This document shows positions 53,937-62,489 of a stretch of DNA of 64,000 bases, piece after piece. The notes below the pieces were generated by a model. The model saw nothing but the letters and a program-made list of their open reading frames with translations. It did no database searches and had not been told where the DNA came from. Each line of letters opens with the position of its first letter. Positions within the stretch are counted from its first letter, which is position 1. Both the position numbers and the translations under genes were made by a program. Source of the DNA: Metabacillus idriensis (GTDB lineage Bacteria > Bacillota > Bacilli > Bacillales > Bacillaceae); contig NZ_WKKF01000001.1 of the NCBI RefSeq assembly GCF_009674765.1, positions 62,001 through 126,000 on the forward strand, written 5' to 3'.

Positions 53937-55193
53937 ATGGAGGAAATAATAAGCAAACCCCATAATCAAAAAGTGATTACCATGGTTGCCATCATTACTG
54001 CCCTAAGCTTACTTGGAGATTCCATGCTTTATATTGCCTTGCCCATCTTCTGGAGAGAAGCAGGCCTTGACTCTATTTGGCAGGTGGGAATTCTTCTTTC
54101 CATCAATCGGTTTATTCGTCTGCCTTTTGGTCCAATCGCAGGGTGGATTTATAAAAAGATCTCATTAAAAACCGGGCTGATCTTTGCAATCATTATTGGA
54201 GCATTCACCACACTGGGATATGGTTTGTTTAAGGGGTTTATTGCTTGGATTATCCTTCGCGGATTATGGGGGATTGCATGGTCTTTTTTTCGGATCGGCG
54301 GACTTTCAAGTGTGGCATTTTATGCAGATGAAAACCATCGCGGCGCGGCGATGGGATTATATAATGGCATTTACCGTTTAGGGAGTTTGTTCGGTATGCT
54401 CCTTGGCGGCCTATTAGTGCCGTGGCTGGGACTTAGTTTTGTCTCTTTAGCATTTGGCTTTTTGACATTGCTTGGCCTTCCTCTAATTATCTATTTCTTT
54501 GCCGCAGATTCACAATCACAGACAGAAAAGAAAATAAACTCATCATCCATTCATTTTGCATTTGTTTTTAAGCGGAAACTGCTTGTCATTATAAGCGGTT
54601 TTTTAATCACTTTGTTCGTTCAAGGAGTCCTGACCTCAACTTTAAGTTCCATCATTGAACATCATTATGGCCAGAAAATCAGTCTCTTTGGACTTATTAT
54701 AGGCGTTACTTTTTTATCCGGACTAATCCAGTCGGCAAGGTGGATGTGGGAACCTTTTTTAGCAAGAAGAATTGGCATCTGGTCGGACGGAATCAGCGGG
54801 AGGGTTCCTATCTATTTTTTATCTCTTTTCTTTTCAGCTGTGTCGTTTGGAATGATCTCAAGTTCCCTGCCATTAGGATTGTGGATTTTTTCTGCACTTG
54901 CAGTCATGGTCGGAGCGACAGCGATATCTACGCTTACGGACGCTATTGCGATCGATGCAGCAAAGAGTGCAAATGTTGTTTCTTTCCTTACAATCTACTC
55001 AATTGTTCAGGATGTAGGAGCAGCATTGGGGCCATTCCTCAGCTACATGCTCATCGAGCTTAATAACGGATTCCTCTATTTGTATTGGGGAGGAGCCTGT
55101 GTGTTTATAGCTTTAGGACTCCTATGGTTTATCCTTTTTCTTAATGAAAAGACATCTGGTTCAATTCGAATAAAAAATAACTTGCATAGTTGA
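53937..55193 (+). CDS. MFS transporter, probable metalloid or organoarsenical efflux
   Basis: A 418-residue, 12-helix major facilitator. Helix 2-3 loop PFGPIAGWIYKKISLKTGLIF (about residues 59-79) takes the place of motif A. A broad helix 4 block GLWGIAWSFFRIGGLSSVAFY is near 108-128. ATG 53937 has GAGGTGA at 8 bases; TTG 53916 has none. It is the last gene of the MarR-controlled unit. It has no GAPDH partner, so it is not an obvious ArsJ. Direct substrate assignment is not possible; context suggests export of an oxidised or organic arsenical. Confidence 0.75.
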   Translation: MEEIISKPHNQKVITMVAIITALSLLGDSMLYIALPIFWREAGLDSIWQVGILLSINRFIRLPFGPIAGWIYKKISLKTGLIFAIIIGAFTTLGYGLFKGFIAWIILRGLWGIAWSFFRIGGLSSVAFYADENHRGAAMGLYNGIYRLGSLFGMLLGGLLVPWLGLSFVSLAFGFLTLLGLPLIIYFFAADSQSQTEKKINSSSIHFAFVFKRKLLVIISGFLITLFVQGVLTSTLSSIIEHHYGQKISLFGLIIGVTFLSGLIQSARWMWEPFLARRIGIWSDGISGRVPIYFLSLFFSAVSFGMISSSLPLGLWIFSALAVMVGATAISTLTDAIAIDAAKSANVVSFLTIYSIVQDVGAALGPFLSYMLIELNNGFLYLYWGGACVFIALGLLWFILFLNEKTSGSIRIKNNLHS

Positions 55194-55196
55194 TGA

Positions 55197-55226
55197 AAAA
55201 CTTGGAGTTTAAATCCAAGTTTTTTT
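55197..55226 (+). terminator. Intrinsic terminator after the MFS gene
   Basis: AAAACTTGGA/TCCAAGTTTT with a 7-base loop and seven T. Confidence 0.85.
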
Positions 55227-55279
55227 GTCCGAAAAAACTATGATGCTTACAGTAAATTTACAAAGTTTTTATATATAAG

Positions 55280-55311
55280 CACTTTATTATATAAGTGGAA
55301 TGTTATATAAT
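55280..55311. promoter_or_regulatory. ars promoter and ArsR operator
   Basis: The dyad CACTTTATTATATAAGTG (55280-55297) is followed by TATAAT (55306-55311); TTTATT at 55283-55288, with 17-base spacing, lies within the dyad. ArsR bound here would cover the -35 box. Confidence 0.65.
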
Positions 55312-55337
55312 GATTCCGACATGGAGGTGTTGGCAAT

Positions 55338-55685
55338 TTGGAAGTGACTTCAACGCTTGATATTCAGAAAGTTTCTCAAATACTTAAATTGCTTGGTGAT
55401 AAAACGCGTCTCACGATGATGAAAATGCTTGAGACAAATGATTGCTGTGTCTGTGAATTTACTGCGATTTTCAAAACAAGCCAGCCTGCAATCAGTCAGC
55501 ATCTGCGGAAACTTCGTGATGCAGAATTGGTAAAAGAAAAACGCAAAGGGCAATGGATTTTTTATTCAATGAATAAAGAAAGTGAATATTATCCATTCAT
55601 AAAAGGATTATTAGAGTATTTACCTGCACAAGATAACTTATTAACAGAATTAGAAACACAAGGATTACGCATTACCTGTGAATAG
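55338..55685 (+). CDS. arsR: Arsenic-responsive repressor ArsR
   Basis: A 115-residue ArsR/SmtB winged helix. The As(III)-binding cysteines are in alpha-3, LETNDCCVCEFTAIF, as Cys36, Cys37 and Cys39. The DNA-recognition helix is KTSQPAISQHLRKLRDAELV (about residues 46-65). TTG start 8 bases after GGAGGTG. First gene of arsR-arsB-arsC-(arsD-arsA). Confidence 0.93.
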   Translation: MEVTSTLDIQKVSQILKLLGDKTRLTMMKMLETNDCCVCEFTAIFKTSQPAISQHLRKLRDAELVKEKRKGQWIFYSMNKESEYYPFIKGLLEYLPAQDNLLTELETQGLRITCE

Positions 55686-55700
55686 AGAGGGGAAGAAAGA

Positions 55701-56996
55701 TTGACTTCAGTCATATTAGCTTCATTGATTTTTCTTTTAACTCTCATCTTAGTAATATGGCAGCCTAAAAACCTTTCCATCGGCTGGTCAGCATGCGGTG
55801 GAGCTATAGTTGCTTTATTAGTTGGAGTAGTTGATTTTGGTGACGTTATTGATGTAACTTCAATTGTTTGGAATGCAACCCTTGCATTTATTGCCATTAT
55901 TATTATTTCTCTGATTTTAGATGAGATTGGTTTCTTCGAATGGTCTGCTCTGCATATGGCAAGAGCAGCAAGAGGAAACGGTGTAAGAATGTTTGTGTAT
56001 GTCTCGATTTTAGGAGCATTGGTCGCTGCGTTCTTCGCGAATGACGGTGCAGCTCTTATCTTAACTCCCATTGTACTTGCCATGGTCCGCAACCTGAATT
56101 TTGAAGAGAAAATGGTTTTTCCATTTATCATGGCGAGCGGGTTCATAGCCGACACTACGTCATTGCCGTTAGTAGTCAGCAATTTGGTGAATATCGTTTC
56201 TGCTGATTACTTTGACATTGGATTTATTGAATATGCCACGCGGATGATTGTTCCTAACTTCTTTGCTTTAGGTGCAAGTATTCTCGTTTTATACTTGTTC
56301 TTCCGTAAAAGCATACCAGGGAAGTATGATCTTAAAGATTTAAAAACACCTAAAGAAGCCATCAAGGATGAGAAGATGTTCCGCCTATCATGGATCGTAC
56401 TGGGGGTTCTCCTCATTGGATACTTTATCAGTGAGTTCTTGCATATCCCAGTATCCTTTGTTGCTGGTGTCGTCGCCATTTTCTTCTTGGCTATGGCGAG
56501 AAGAAGCCCGGCTGTTCATACTAAAAAGGTGTTAAAAGGGGCTCCATGGGCGATTGTATTCTTCTCCATTGGGATGTATGTCGTCGTTTATGGTCTCAGA
56601 AATGCCGGATTAACGGCTGTTTTAGCTGATGTAATTCAAATGGCAGCTGATCAGGGATTATTTATCGCAACGATTTCAATGGGCTTCATTGCAGCCATCT
56701 TGTCTTCGGTCATGAACAACATGCCGACAGTCATGATTGATGCTTTAGCCATTGCCGATACAGATACAGCGGGCACTTTAAGGGAAGCATTGATTTATGC
56801 AAATGTAATTGGTTCTGACTTAGGGCCTAAAATTACGCCGATTGGTTCTCTTGCCACACTTCTATGGCTCCATGTTTTAAGATTAAAAGGCGTCAAAATA
56901 TCCTGGGGCACTTATTTTAAAACAGGTATCATTTTAACGATTCCAACCTTGTTTATCACACTTGTTGGACTTTATCTATGGCTGCTCATTATCTAA
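55701..56996 (+). CDS. arsB: Arsenite efflux membrane protein ArsB
   Basis: A 431-residue, 12-helix As(III)/Sb(III) antiporter of the ArsB (ion transporter superfamily) type. Conserved stretches are [17 protein letters not shown] (about residues 78-94), [19 protein letters not shown] near 113, and the second-half [17 protein letters not shown] near 335. TTG start after GAGGGGAAG, 15 bases behind arsR. It works alone or as the channel for the ArsA ATPase, which is encoded downstream. Confidence 0.94.
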   Translation: MTSVILASLIFLLTLILVIWQPKNLSIGWSACGGAIVALLVGVVDFGDVIDVTSIVWNATLAFIAIIIISLILDEIGFFEWSALHMARAARGNGVRMFVYVSILGALVAAFFANDGAALILTPIVLAMVRNLNFEEKMVFPFIMASGFIADTTSLPLVVSNLVNIVSADYFDIGFIEYATRMIVPNFFALGASILVLYLFFRKSIPGKYDLKDLKTPKEAIKDEKMFRLSWIVLGVLLIGYFISEFLHIPVSFVAGVVAIFFLAMARRSPAVHTKKVLKGAPWAIVFFSIGMYVVVYGLRNAGLTAVLADVIQMAADQGLFIATISMGFIAAILSSVMNNMPTVMIDALAIADTDTAGTLREALIYANVIGSDLGPKITPIGSLATLLWLHVLRLKGVKISWGTYFKTGIILTIPTLFITLVGLYLWLLII

Positions 56997-57031
56997 AAAC
57001 ATCAAACTCAACTTAAAAGGAGACTACACCT

Positions 57032-57450
57032 ATGTCTAAAAAAACGATCTACTTCTTATGTACTGGTAACTCTTGCAGAAGCCAAATGGCTGAAGGCTGG
57101 GCGAAAAAACATCTTGGCGAAGAGTGGGATGTAAAAAGTGCAGGACTTGAAGCGCATGGTTTAAATCCAAACGCTGTTAAAGCAATGAAAGAAACAGGAA
57201 TTGATATTTCAAACCAAACTTCAGATGTGATTGATCAGGAAATCTTAAACAATGCAGACCTAATTGTTACATTATGCGGGCATGCAGCTGACAATTGCCC
57301 TGTTACCCCGCCGCACATTAAACGTGTGCATTGGGGATTTGACGATCCTGCGAAAGCAAAGGCACGGAAGAAGAGAAATGGGCGTTCTTCCAGCGTGTGC
57401 GTGATGAGATTGGCGAAAGAATTGAGCGTTTTGCCAAGACTGGCGAATAA
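57032..57450 (+). pseudogene. arsC: Thioredoxin-coupled arsenate reductase ArsC, frameshifted near the C-terminus
   Basis: The reading frame from ATG 57032 matches ArsC through [10 protein letters not shown], with all catalytic cysteines (Cys10, Cys15, Cys82, Cys89). Near 57356-57362 one base is missing (GCAAAGGC where GCAAAAGGC is expected), after which the frame runs on to 57475 with unrelated sequence. In the shifted frame the normal ending [20 protein letters not shown]...AKTGE continues from 57364 to the TAA at 57448-57450. A normal product would have 139 residues. As read, it yields 147 with a foreign tail. It may be an assembly error in an A-run or a real mutation. Confidence 0.88.
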
Positions 57451-57459
57451 TAAAAATAG

Positions 57460-57490
57460 AAAAGCCGTGAGATGATCTCCCGGCTTTCTT
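57460..57490 (+). terminator. Hairpin between arsC and arsD
   Basis: AAAGCCG pairs with CGGCTTT across a 13-base loop, followed by CTTTCT. It is a partial terminator that could lower arsDA expression relative to arsRBC. Confidence 0.6.
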
Positions 57491-57542
57491 TCTATATCAT
57501 GCATAAGTAAATCATTATATTTTAATGAAGGAGCTTGCTTAT

Positions 57543-57905
57543 ATGAAAAAAGTAGAGATTTTTGATCCGGCTATGTGCTGTTCAACCGGAGTTTGCGGTC
57601 CGAGTGTGGATCCGGAATTAACCCGGGTTGCATCTGCGGTTTATTCGTTAACTCAAAAGGGATATGAAATCACGAGATACAATCTTGCAAATGATCCCGG
57701 TGAATTCACCAAAAACAATCTCATCAATCAAAAGCTTCATGAAAAAGGACCAGATGTTCTGCCAATCACTCTTTTTGATGGTGAAGTCGTAAAAGAGGAA
57801 TCGTACCCTTCAACAGAAGAATTTGCGGAATGGTTCCATGTAAACCAGGATGAGTTAAAACAAAAACCTAAAGCTAGATTGTCCATCAATCTTAACCAAT
57901 TGTAA
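57543..57905 (+). CDS. arsD: Arsenic metallochaperone ArsD
   Basis: A 120-residue chaperone that delivers As(III) to ArsA. The essential cysteines are at the standard positions Cys12, Cys13 and Cys18 (FDPAMCCSTGVCGPSVD). The later Cys pairs of E. coli ArsD are absent, as is usual in Gram-positives. ATG 57543 after AAGGAG. It stands 20 bases before arsA. Confidence 0.94.
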   Translation: MKKVEIFDPAMCCSTGVCGPSVDPELTRVASAVYSLTQKGYEITRYNLANDPGEFTKNNLINQKLHEKGPDVLPITLFDGEVVKEESYPSTEEFAEWFHVNQDELKQKPKARLSINLNQL

Positions 57906-57925
57906 GGAAAAGCAGGTGAACGGAA

Positions 57926-59704
57926 ATGTACGAGCCTTATAATCCGAAAAATGGAATAAAAACTCCTTTCTTATTTTTCACTGGGAAAGGCGGGGTCGGC
58001 AAGACATCCACAGCTTGTGCGACAGCAGTTGCCCTGGCAGATCAGGGTAAAACGGTTTTATTAGTCAGTACAGATCCTGCATCAAATCTTCAGGATGTCC
58101 TTGAACTGGAGCTGACCAATCAAGTCGTACCAGTCCCTTCAGTTGAACGTTTGCATGCATGTAATCTTGATCCAGAAGAAGCGGCAAGTGCTTACCGGGA
58201 AAAAGTAGTTGGCCCATATCGCGGAAAGCTTCCAGAAACAGTTGTGGCGACCATGGAGGAACAATTATCAGGAGCGTGCACGGTAGAAATTGCTGCATTT
58301 GATGAATTCACAAAGCTGCTTGGTGATGCTTCAGTTGTGGATGCTTATGATCACATTATTTTTGATACTGCTCCAACCGGACATACGCTCAGACTTCTGC
58401 AGCTTCCAACAGCCTGGAGCGGGTTTTTAGAGGAAAGCACTCATGGTGCTTCTTGTCTTGGACCTATGTCTGGCCTTGGGGATAAAAAAGATTTATATGC
58501 TAAAACGGTCGAAGCTCTTTCGAATCCTGATCAAACGACATTAGTTCTTGTTTCTAGGCCAGATGCTTCCTCATTATATGAAGCAAATCGTGCGTCACAG
58601 GAGTTAAAAGAAATTGGCATTAACCATCAAATTCTTCTGATCAATGGACTTCTGCAAACTCATCTAGCAGAAGATGAAGTGTCAACAGCTTTTTATCAGC
58701 GCCAGCGCGATGCCTTAGAAGAAATGCCAGAAGCACTGAAACAAGTGATTTCTTATACACTTCCCTATGTTTCTTATTCACTTACAGGCATTCAAAATCT
58801 AAGATACTTATTTAAACAATACACATTGCCTATTGCAGAGATAAAAGATTTTACAGAAGGTTCTATAGCATTACCAGGCTTGCACCAAGTCGTTGACAGC
58901 TTATCAAACGGCGGGACACGGCTTATTTTCACAATGGGAAAAGGCGGAGTCGGCAAAACAACAGTTGCATCGGCCATAGCTGTTGGTTTAGCAGAAAAGG
59001 GACATAACGTTCATTTAACTACAACTGATCCGGCAGCACATTTAGAATACATATTTGAGCAAAGCATCAAGAAAAATAATCTTTCTATCAGCAGTATAAA
59101 CCCTGTTGAAGAAGTCGAAAAATACAAACGTGAAGTTCTTTTACATGCAGGGAAAGAGCTGGATGAAGAAGGGCTAGCTTACTTGCAGGAGGATTTAAAC
59201 TCGCCTTGCACAGAAGAAATTGCGGTGTTTAGAGCTTTTGCAGATGTTGTGGAGCGTTCTGAGGATGAAATAGTTGTCATTGATACGGCTCCGACAGGGC
59301 ACACCTTGTTATTGCTTGATTCAGCGGAGGCTTATCACAAAGAAATGACCCGGGCGAACGGCGAAGTTCCAGAGAGTGTTAAAAAGCTGCTTCCCCGTCT
59401 CAGAAATTCTGATGAGACTGAAGTGGTCATTGTCACACTTGCAGAAGCAACACCGGTTCTTGAAGCAGGCAGGCTGCAGAAAGACTTGAACCGGGCACAA
59501 ATTCATCCAAAATGGTGGGTCATTAACCAGAGTTTATATGCAACAAATACAAAAGACCCTATATTAAAAGGAAGAGCGACATCAGAAAAGGCTTGGATTG
59601 AAAAAATAACATCCGGCTATTCTCCTCAAACCGCGATTATTCCATGGATGAAAGAAGAAAAACTTGGTTATGAAAAATTAAAGGATTATTTAACGATGAA
59701 CTAA
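57926..59704 (+). CDS. arsA: Arsenite-stimulated pump ATPase ArsA
   Basis: A 592-residue duplicated ATPase. Each half has a deviant Walker A: GKGGVGKTSTACA from about residue 20 and GKGGVGKTTVASA from about 338, and each has a DTAPTGHTLRLLQLP or DTAPTGHTLLLLD signature. The three metalloid-binding cysteines are present as Cys118 (SGACTVEIA), Cys177 (HGASCLGPM) and Cys428 (SPCTEEIA). It energises ArsB for high-level arsenite export. Preceded by AGGTGAACGG. Confidence 0.96.
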   Translation: MYEPYNPKNGIKTPFLFFTGKGGVGKTSTACATAVALADQGKTVLLVSTDPASNLQDVLELELTNQVVPVPSVERLHACNLDPEEAASAYREKVVGPYRGKLPETVVATMEEQLSGACTVEIAAFDEFTKLLGDASVVDAYDHIIFDTAPTGHTLRLLQLPTAWSGFLEESTHGASCLGPMSGLGDKKDLYAKTVEALSNPDQTTLVLVSRPDASSLYEANRASQELKEIGINHQILLINGLLQTHLAEDEVSTAFYQRQRDALEEMPEALKQVISYTLPYVSYSLTGIQNLRYLFKQYTLPIAEIKDFTEGSIALPGLHQVVDSLSNGGTRLIFTMGKGGVGKTTVASAIAVGLAEKGHNVHLTTTDPAAHLEYIFEQSIKKNNLSISSINPVEEVEKYKREVLLHAGKELDEEGLAYLQEDLNSPCTEEIAVFRAFADVVERSEDEIVVIDTAPTGHTLLLLDSAEAYHKEMTRANGEVPESVKKLLPRLRNSDETEVVIVTLAEATPVLEAGRLQKDLNRAQIHPKWWVINQSLYATNTKDPILKGRATSEKAWIEKITSGYSPQTAIIPWMKEEKLGYEKLKDYLTMN

Positions 59705-59753
59705 AAAAGCTTGATGCTTGAGCTTAACTTAAATGGACAAGGTGGAATACAGC

Positions 59754-60182
59754 ATGACAACGAAAAATTATCACGAATTAATCAAGGATCGCATTTATAT
59801 TGGCGGTGCAGACGATGCACAAGATATGATGGCAAATGAAAAAGCAGATATCGTATTTGATTTAAGAGCAGAAGCACCTGAAAACAGCCCAAATTATCAT
59901 CGTGTTCACAGCCCTATCGTAGATGATGCTGATCAGCAGGATGAATCAGTAAAGGAATCCATTGATCACGTCGTCAAAGCATACAACGAAGGGAAAAAAA
60001 TATATTTCCATTGTCAAGGTGGGAGTAACCGTACCGGTACAGTAGCAATCGGTACATTATTAGAACTTGAACAAGCAAAAACGATAGAAGAAGCGGAGAA
60101 CATTGCTAAAACAGCTCGCCCAAAAATCAATGTAAAGCCTGAAATGCACGAAACGTTAAAACGATTATACCCAAACGCTTAA
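59754..60182 (+). CDS. Dual-specificity-type protein phosphatase in the ars operon
   Basis: A 142-residue cysteine phosphatase with the CX5R loop HCQGGSNRTGTVAIGTLL (about residues 87-104) and an upstream general-acid region HSPIVDDADQQD near 60-71. ATG 59754 with AAGGTGG at about 9 bases is preferred over 59733. It lies 49 bases after arsA and 24 before the HesB-like gene, so it belongs to the arsDA transcript. Its role in arsenic resistance is unknown. Confidence 0.8.
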   Translation: MTTKNYHELIKDRIYIGGADDAQDMMANEKADIVFDLRAEAPENSPNYHRVHSPIVDDADQQDESVKESIDHVVKAYNEGKKIYFHCQGGSNRTGTVAIGTLLELEQAKTIEEAENIAKTARPKINVKPEMHETLKRLYPNA

Positions 60183-60206
60183 CTTAGATTGAGGGAGATG
60201 GAGAAA

Positions 60207-60488
60207 TTGAAAATAACAGAGAATGCGAAACAATTATTAGAAACCATTTTTCAAGAACGAAATGCTGAAGGAATAAGAGTCTATTCTTTAGGTTCGGGGT
60301 GCTGCGGTCCGCAAATCGGTTTATCGCTTGATGCACCAATGGATGCGGACATCGTTCAAGAAGTAAATGGCATTAAGGTTGCAATAGATCCTCAAATTTC
60401 CTCTTCAGTTGAACATATAACACTGGATAAAGAGAACACGGCTGATGGAACTGGTTTCGTATTGATTGGCGGAAGTGAATGCTGTTAA
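60207..60488 (+). CDS. HesB/IscA-like Cys-rich protein
   Basis: A 93-residue protein with the A-type carrier fold: N-terminal KITENAKQLLETIFQ, LGSGCCGPQIGLSLD near residues 28-42, and a C-terminal GGSECC. The Cys-Cys doublets replace the single C...CxC pattern of IscA, which may favour metalloid over iron-sulfur binding. TTG 60207, 9 bases after GAGGGAG, is the likeliest start; ATG 60198 touches the site. Last gene before the ars terminator. Confidence 0.78.
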   Translation: MKITENAKQLLETIFQERNAEGIRVYSLGSGCCGPQIGLSLDAPMDADIVQEVNGIKVAIDPQISSSVEHITLDKENTADGTGFVLIGGSECC

Positions 60489-60492
60489 TCGT

Positions 60493-60521
60493 AAAAGTCT
60501 CAGAAATGAGGCTTTTTTCTT
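60493..60521 (+). terminator. Intrinsic terminator at the end of the ars operon
   Basis: AAAAGTCTCA/TGAGGCTTTT with a GAAA loop (one G-T pair) and T-run. Confidence 0.82.
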
Positions 60522-60583
60522 TTCATCAAAAAAGCTGAATTTTATAATAAATTAAGCGAGATAACTTTGAGAGGGTGTATAGG

Positions 60584-61072
60584 TTGGATTATCAGATAAA
60601 AAAAATGACAGACAGTGATTGGGATCAGGTTAGAGCTATTTATCTAGAAGGCATTGCAACTGGCAATGCTACGTTTGAAACGGATGCCCCTTCTTTTGAG
60701 AGCTGGAATGAAAGTCATTCTAAAACATGCCGGCTTGTCGCTAAAGAAGGAAATAAAATTCTTGGCTGGGCCGCTCTGAGTGCTGTCTCAGGAAGATGCG
60801 TTTACGCAGGGGTAGCAGATGTCAGCATCTATATCGGAAAATCATATAAGGGTGGGGGGATCGGAACTGCCCTGCTGCGCTCCCTTATTGAATTAAGCGA
60901 AAAAGAAGGATTTTGGACGCTTCAGGCTGGAATTTTCCCTGAAAACATCTCAAGTTTAAAATTACATAAGAAAGCCGGTTTTAGAGAAGTTGGGATAAGA
61001 GAACGAATCGGCAAAATGAATGGGGGATGGAGAGACGTAGCCCTATTGGAAAGACGAAGTGGGAGGATTTAA
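60584..61072 (+). CDS. PAT-family N-acetyltransferase, possible ArsN
   Basis: A 162-residue GNAT of the phosphinothricin-acetyltransferase group. It shows the family order ATGNATFETDAPSFESW (about residues 19-35), GVADVSIYIGKSYKGGGIGTALLRSLI with the acetyl-CoA loop (about 78-104) and ENISSLKLHKKAGFREVGIRERIGKMNGGWRDVALLER at the end. TTG 60584 is 6 bases after GAGGGTG. Relatives called ArsN are encoded in ars clusters and acetylate the arsenical antibiotic arsinothricin. The position directly after the ars operon supports this, but general PAT/YwnH-like enzymes cannot be excluded. Confidence 0.75.
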   Translation: MDYQIKKMTDSDWDQVRAIYLEGIATGNATFETDAPSFESWNESHSKTCRLVAKEGNKILGWAALSAVSGRCVYAGVADVSIYIGKSYKGGGIGTALLRSLIELSEKEGFWTLQAGIFPENISSLKLHKKAGFREVGIRERIGKMNGGWRDVALLERRSGRI

Positions 61073-61082
61073 TAGAAAATAG

Positions 61083-61114
61083 AAAAACGAAGAGTTTTTG
61101 CTCTTCGTTTTTTA
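61083..61114 (+). terminator. Intrinsic terminator after the acetyltransferase gene
   Basis: AAACGAAGAG/CTCTTCGTTT with loop TTTTTG and T-run; its end abuts element G. Confidence 0.85.
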
Positions 61115-61330
61115 TAAAGGCTGTTTTCGGTGGAAATTTTGTCCAACAGGAAATTGTCCTCCGAAGCCGAAGTTGGAGCGTCAAACTGGATTTTGCAACA
61201 CGAAATGACCTCCTGAAGCCGAAGTTCGTGCGCCAAACCGGATTTTGCAACACGAAATCGCTCGCCGAAGCCGAATTTCGAGCATCAAACCGGATCTTGC
61301 AACACGAAATGAGAAAAAAGCCTTTATAAA
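61111..61330. repeat. MITE-like intergenic element G (right border of the metal/arsenic island), carrying a 52-bp array
   Basis: Ends are inverted: TTTATAAAGGCTGTTTTCGG (61111) and AAAAAAGCCTTTATAAA (61314-61330), a perfect 11-base TTTATAAAGGC terminal repeat. The interior has TTTTGTCC, a match to the AATGTTGTCC block of other copies, and then the array. Confidence 0.78.
61161..61316. repeat. Tandem array, three units of exactly 52 bp
   Basis: Units start at 61161, 61213 and 61265, with consensus C(C/T)GAAGCCGAAGTTCG and CAAACCGGATTTTGCAACAC then GAAAT. A single related unit is present in element B and the reverse-complement relative in element A. Confidence 0.92.
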
Positions 61331-61332
61331 TT

Positions 61333-62421
61333 TTAATGAATTTCTCCGTTCATTTCTGTAATTAGCTTGAGCGTTTTTTCATCAAGGCGCTTGATGACTT
61401 GGTAGAGCAGCTCGACTGAATGATCCAGATCGTCCTTGTGCACGATGGAAACGTGGCTGTGAATATATCTTGCCGGAACGCTTACAACCAAAGTAGGAAC
61501 ACCCTGATAACCAAGATGGAATTTCCCTCCATCTGTGCCTCCGCCAGGCATGATGTCTACTTGGTAAGGGATTGAAAGTTCTTTTGCCACACCGACGACA
61601 AAATCACGGAGTTTTGGATGCGGGATCATGCTTGCATCGAAAAAACCGAGCAAAGGACCTTTCCCGAGTTCTGTGTGTCCTTCTTTTTCTTTCATTCCTG
61701 GTGTATCCCCAGCCACACCAACATCAAGTGCAAACGATATATCCGGATTGACTTTATTGACTAAAGTCTGAGCGCCTCTTAGACCCACTTCTTCTTGAAC
61801 TGTGGCTCCTGCATATAAGACATTAGAAGATTTTTTATCTGCAGCGACTTTCTCTAATGTTTTCAGGGCTACATAGCAGCCTGCGCGGTTATCCCAATTC
61901 CGGGCAAGCAGAAACTTGGGATTTGGAAGTACTTCGAATGGACAAACAGTCGCGATCGGATCTCCGACCTGAACTCCAAAACTCTCTGCTTCTTCTTTGC
62001 TGGAAGCTCCAATATCAATAAACATATTTTCAGGCTTCAGCACATTTTTTCGTTCTTCTATGGACAGAACATGAGGTGCCTTTGAACCTATGACACCAGT
62101 CAAATCTCCATTTTTCGTCAGGACTTTTACGCGCTGGGCAAGCATGACATGCCCCCACCAGCCGCCTAATGTCTGGAATTTCAGGAAACCGTCATTCGTG
62201 ATGGCTTTAACCATAAGACCGACTTCATCCATGTGACCGGCGATTAAAATTTTCGGGCCTTTTTTTCCCGTAATTCCAACGATGCTTCCAAGATGATCTT
62301 TTATAATCTCAGGCGTTATTTGACTTATGTTTTCTTCAAGGACTTTATGAATTCGTGCTTCAAAACCTGATGGGCCTGCAGTTTCGGTTAATTGTTTCAA
62401 TAGCTGTAAGTCTTTTTCCAC
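61333..62421 (-). CDS. M42-family metalloaminopeptidase / glutamyl aminopeptidase-like
   Basis: A 362-residue cytosolic zinc or cobalt peptidase that assembles as a tetrahedral dodecamer in characterised members. The metal ligands can be followed: His in AGHMDEVGLMV near 63, Asp in NWDNRAGCYVAL near 176, the Glu pair in TVQEEVGLRGAQT near 207, Asp in FALDVGVAGDTPG near 231 and His in RYIHSHVSIVH near 318. GTG 62421, seven bases after GGAGGG, gives MEKDLQLLKQL; the ATG at 62436 overlaps that site. B. subtilis has relatives (YhfE, YsdC). Confidence 0.9.
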   Translation of the reverse strand: MEKDLQLLKQLTETAGPSGFEARIHKVLEENISQITPEIIKDHLGSIVGITGKKGPKILIAGHMDEVGLMVKAITNDGFLKFQTLGGWWGHVMLAQRVKVLTKNGDLTGVIGSKAPHVLSIEERKNVLKPENMFIDIGASSKEEAESFGVQVGDPIATVCPFEVLPNPKFLLARNWDNRAGCYVALKTLEKVAADKKSSNVLYAGATVQEEVGLRGAQTLVNKVNPDISFALDVGVAGDTPGMKEKEGHTELGKGPLLGFFDASMIPHPKLRDFVVGVAKELSIPYQVDIMPGGGTDGGKFHLGYQGVPTLVVSVPARYIHSHVSIVHKDDLDHSVELLYQVIKRLDEKTLKLITEMNGEIH

Positions 62422-62489
62422 TATACATCCCTCCATTAGTAGGATGTCTTGGATGTGAAGATTTTACGCTGTTTATTTTTATGCGGCAA

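Noticed and set aside
53937-55193. Assignment of the MFS gene as arsJ
   Set aside because: ArsJ works with a dedicated glyceraldehyde-3-phosphate dehydrogenase, and none is encoded nearby.
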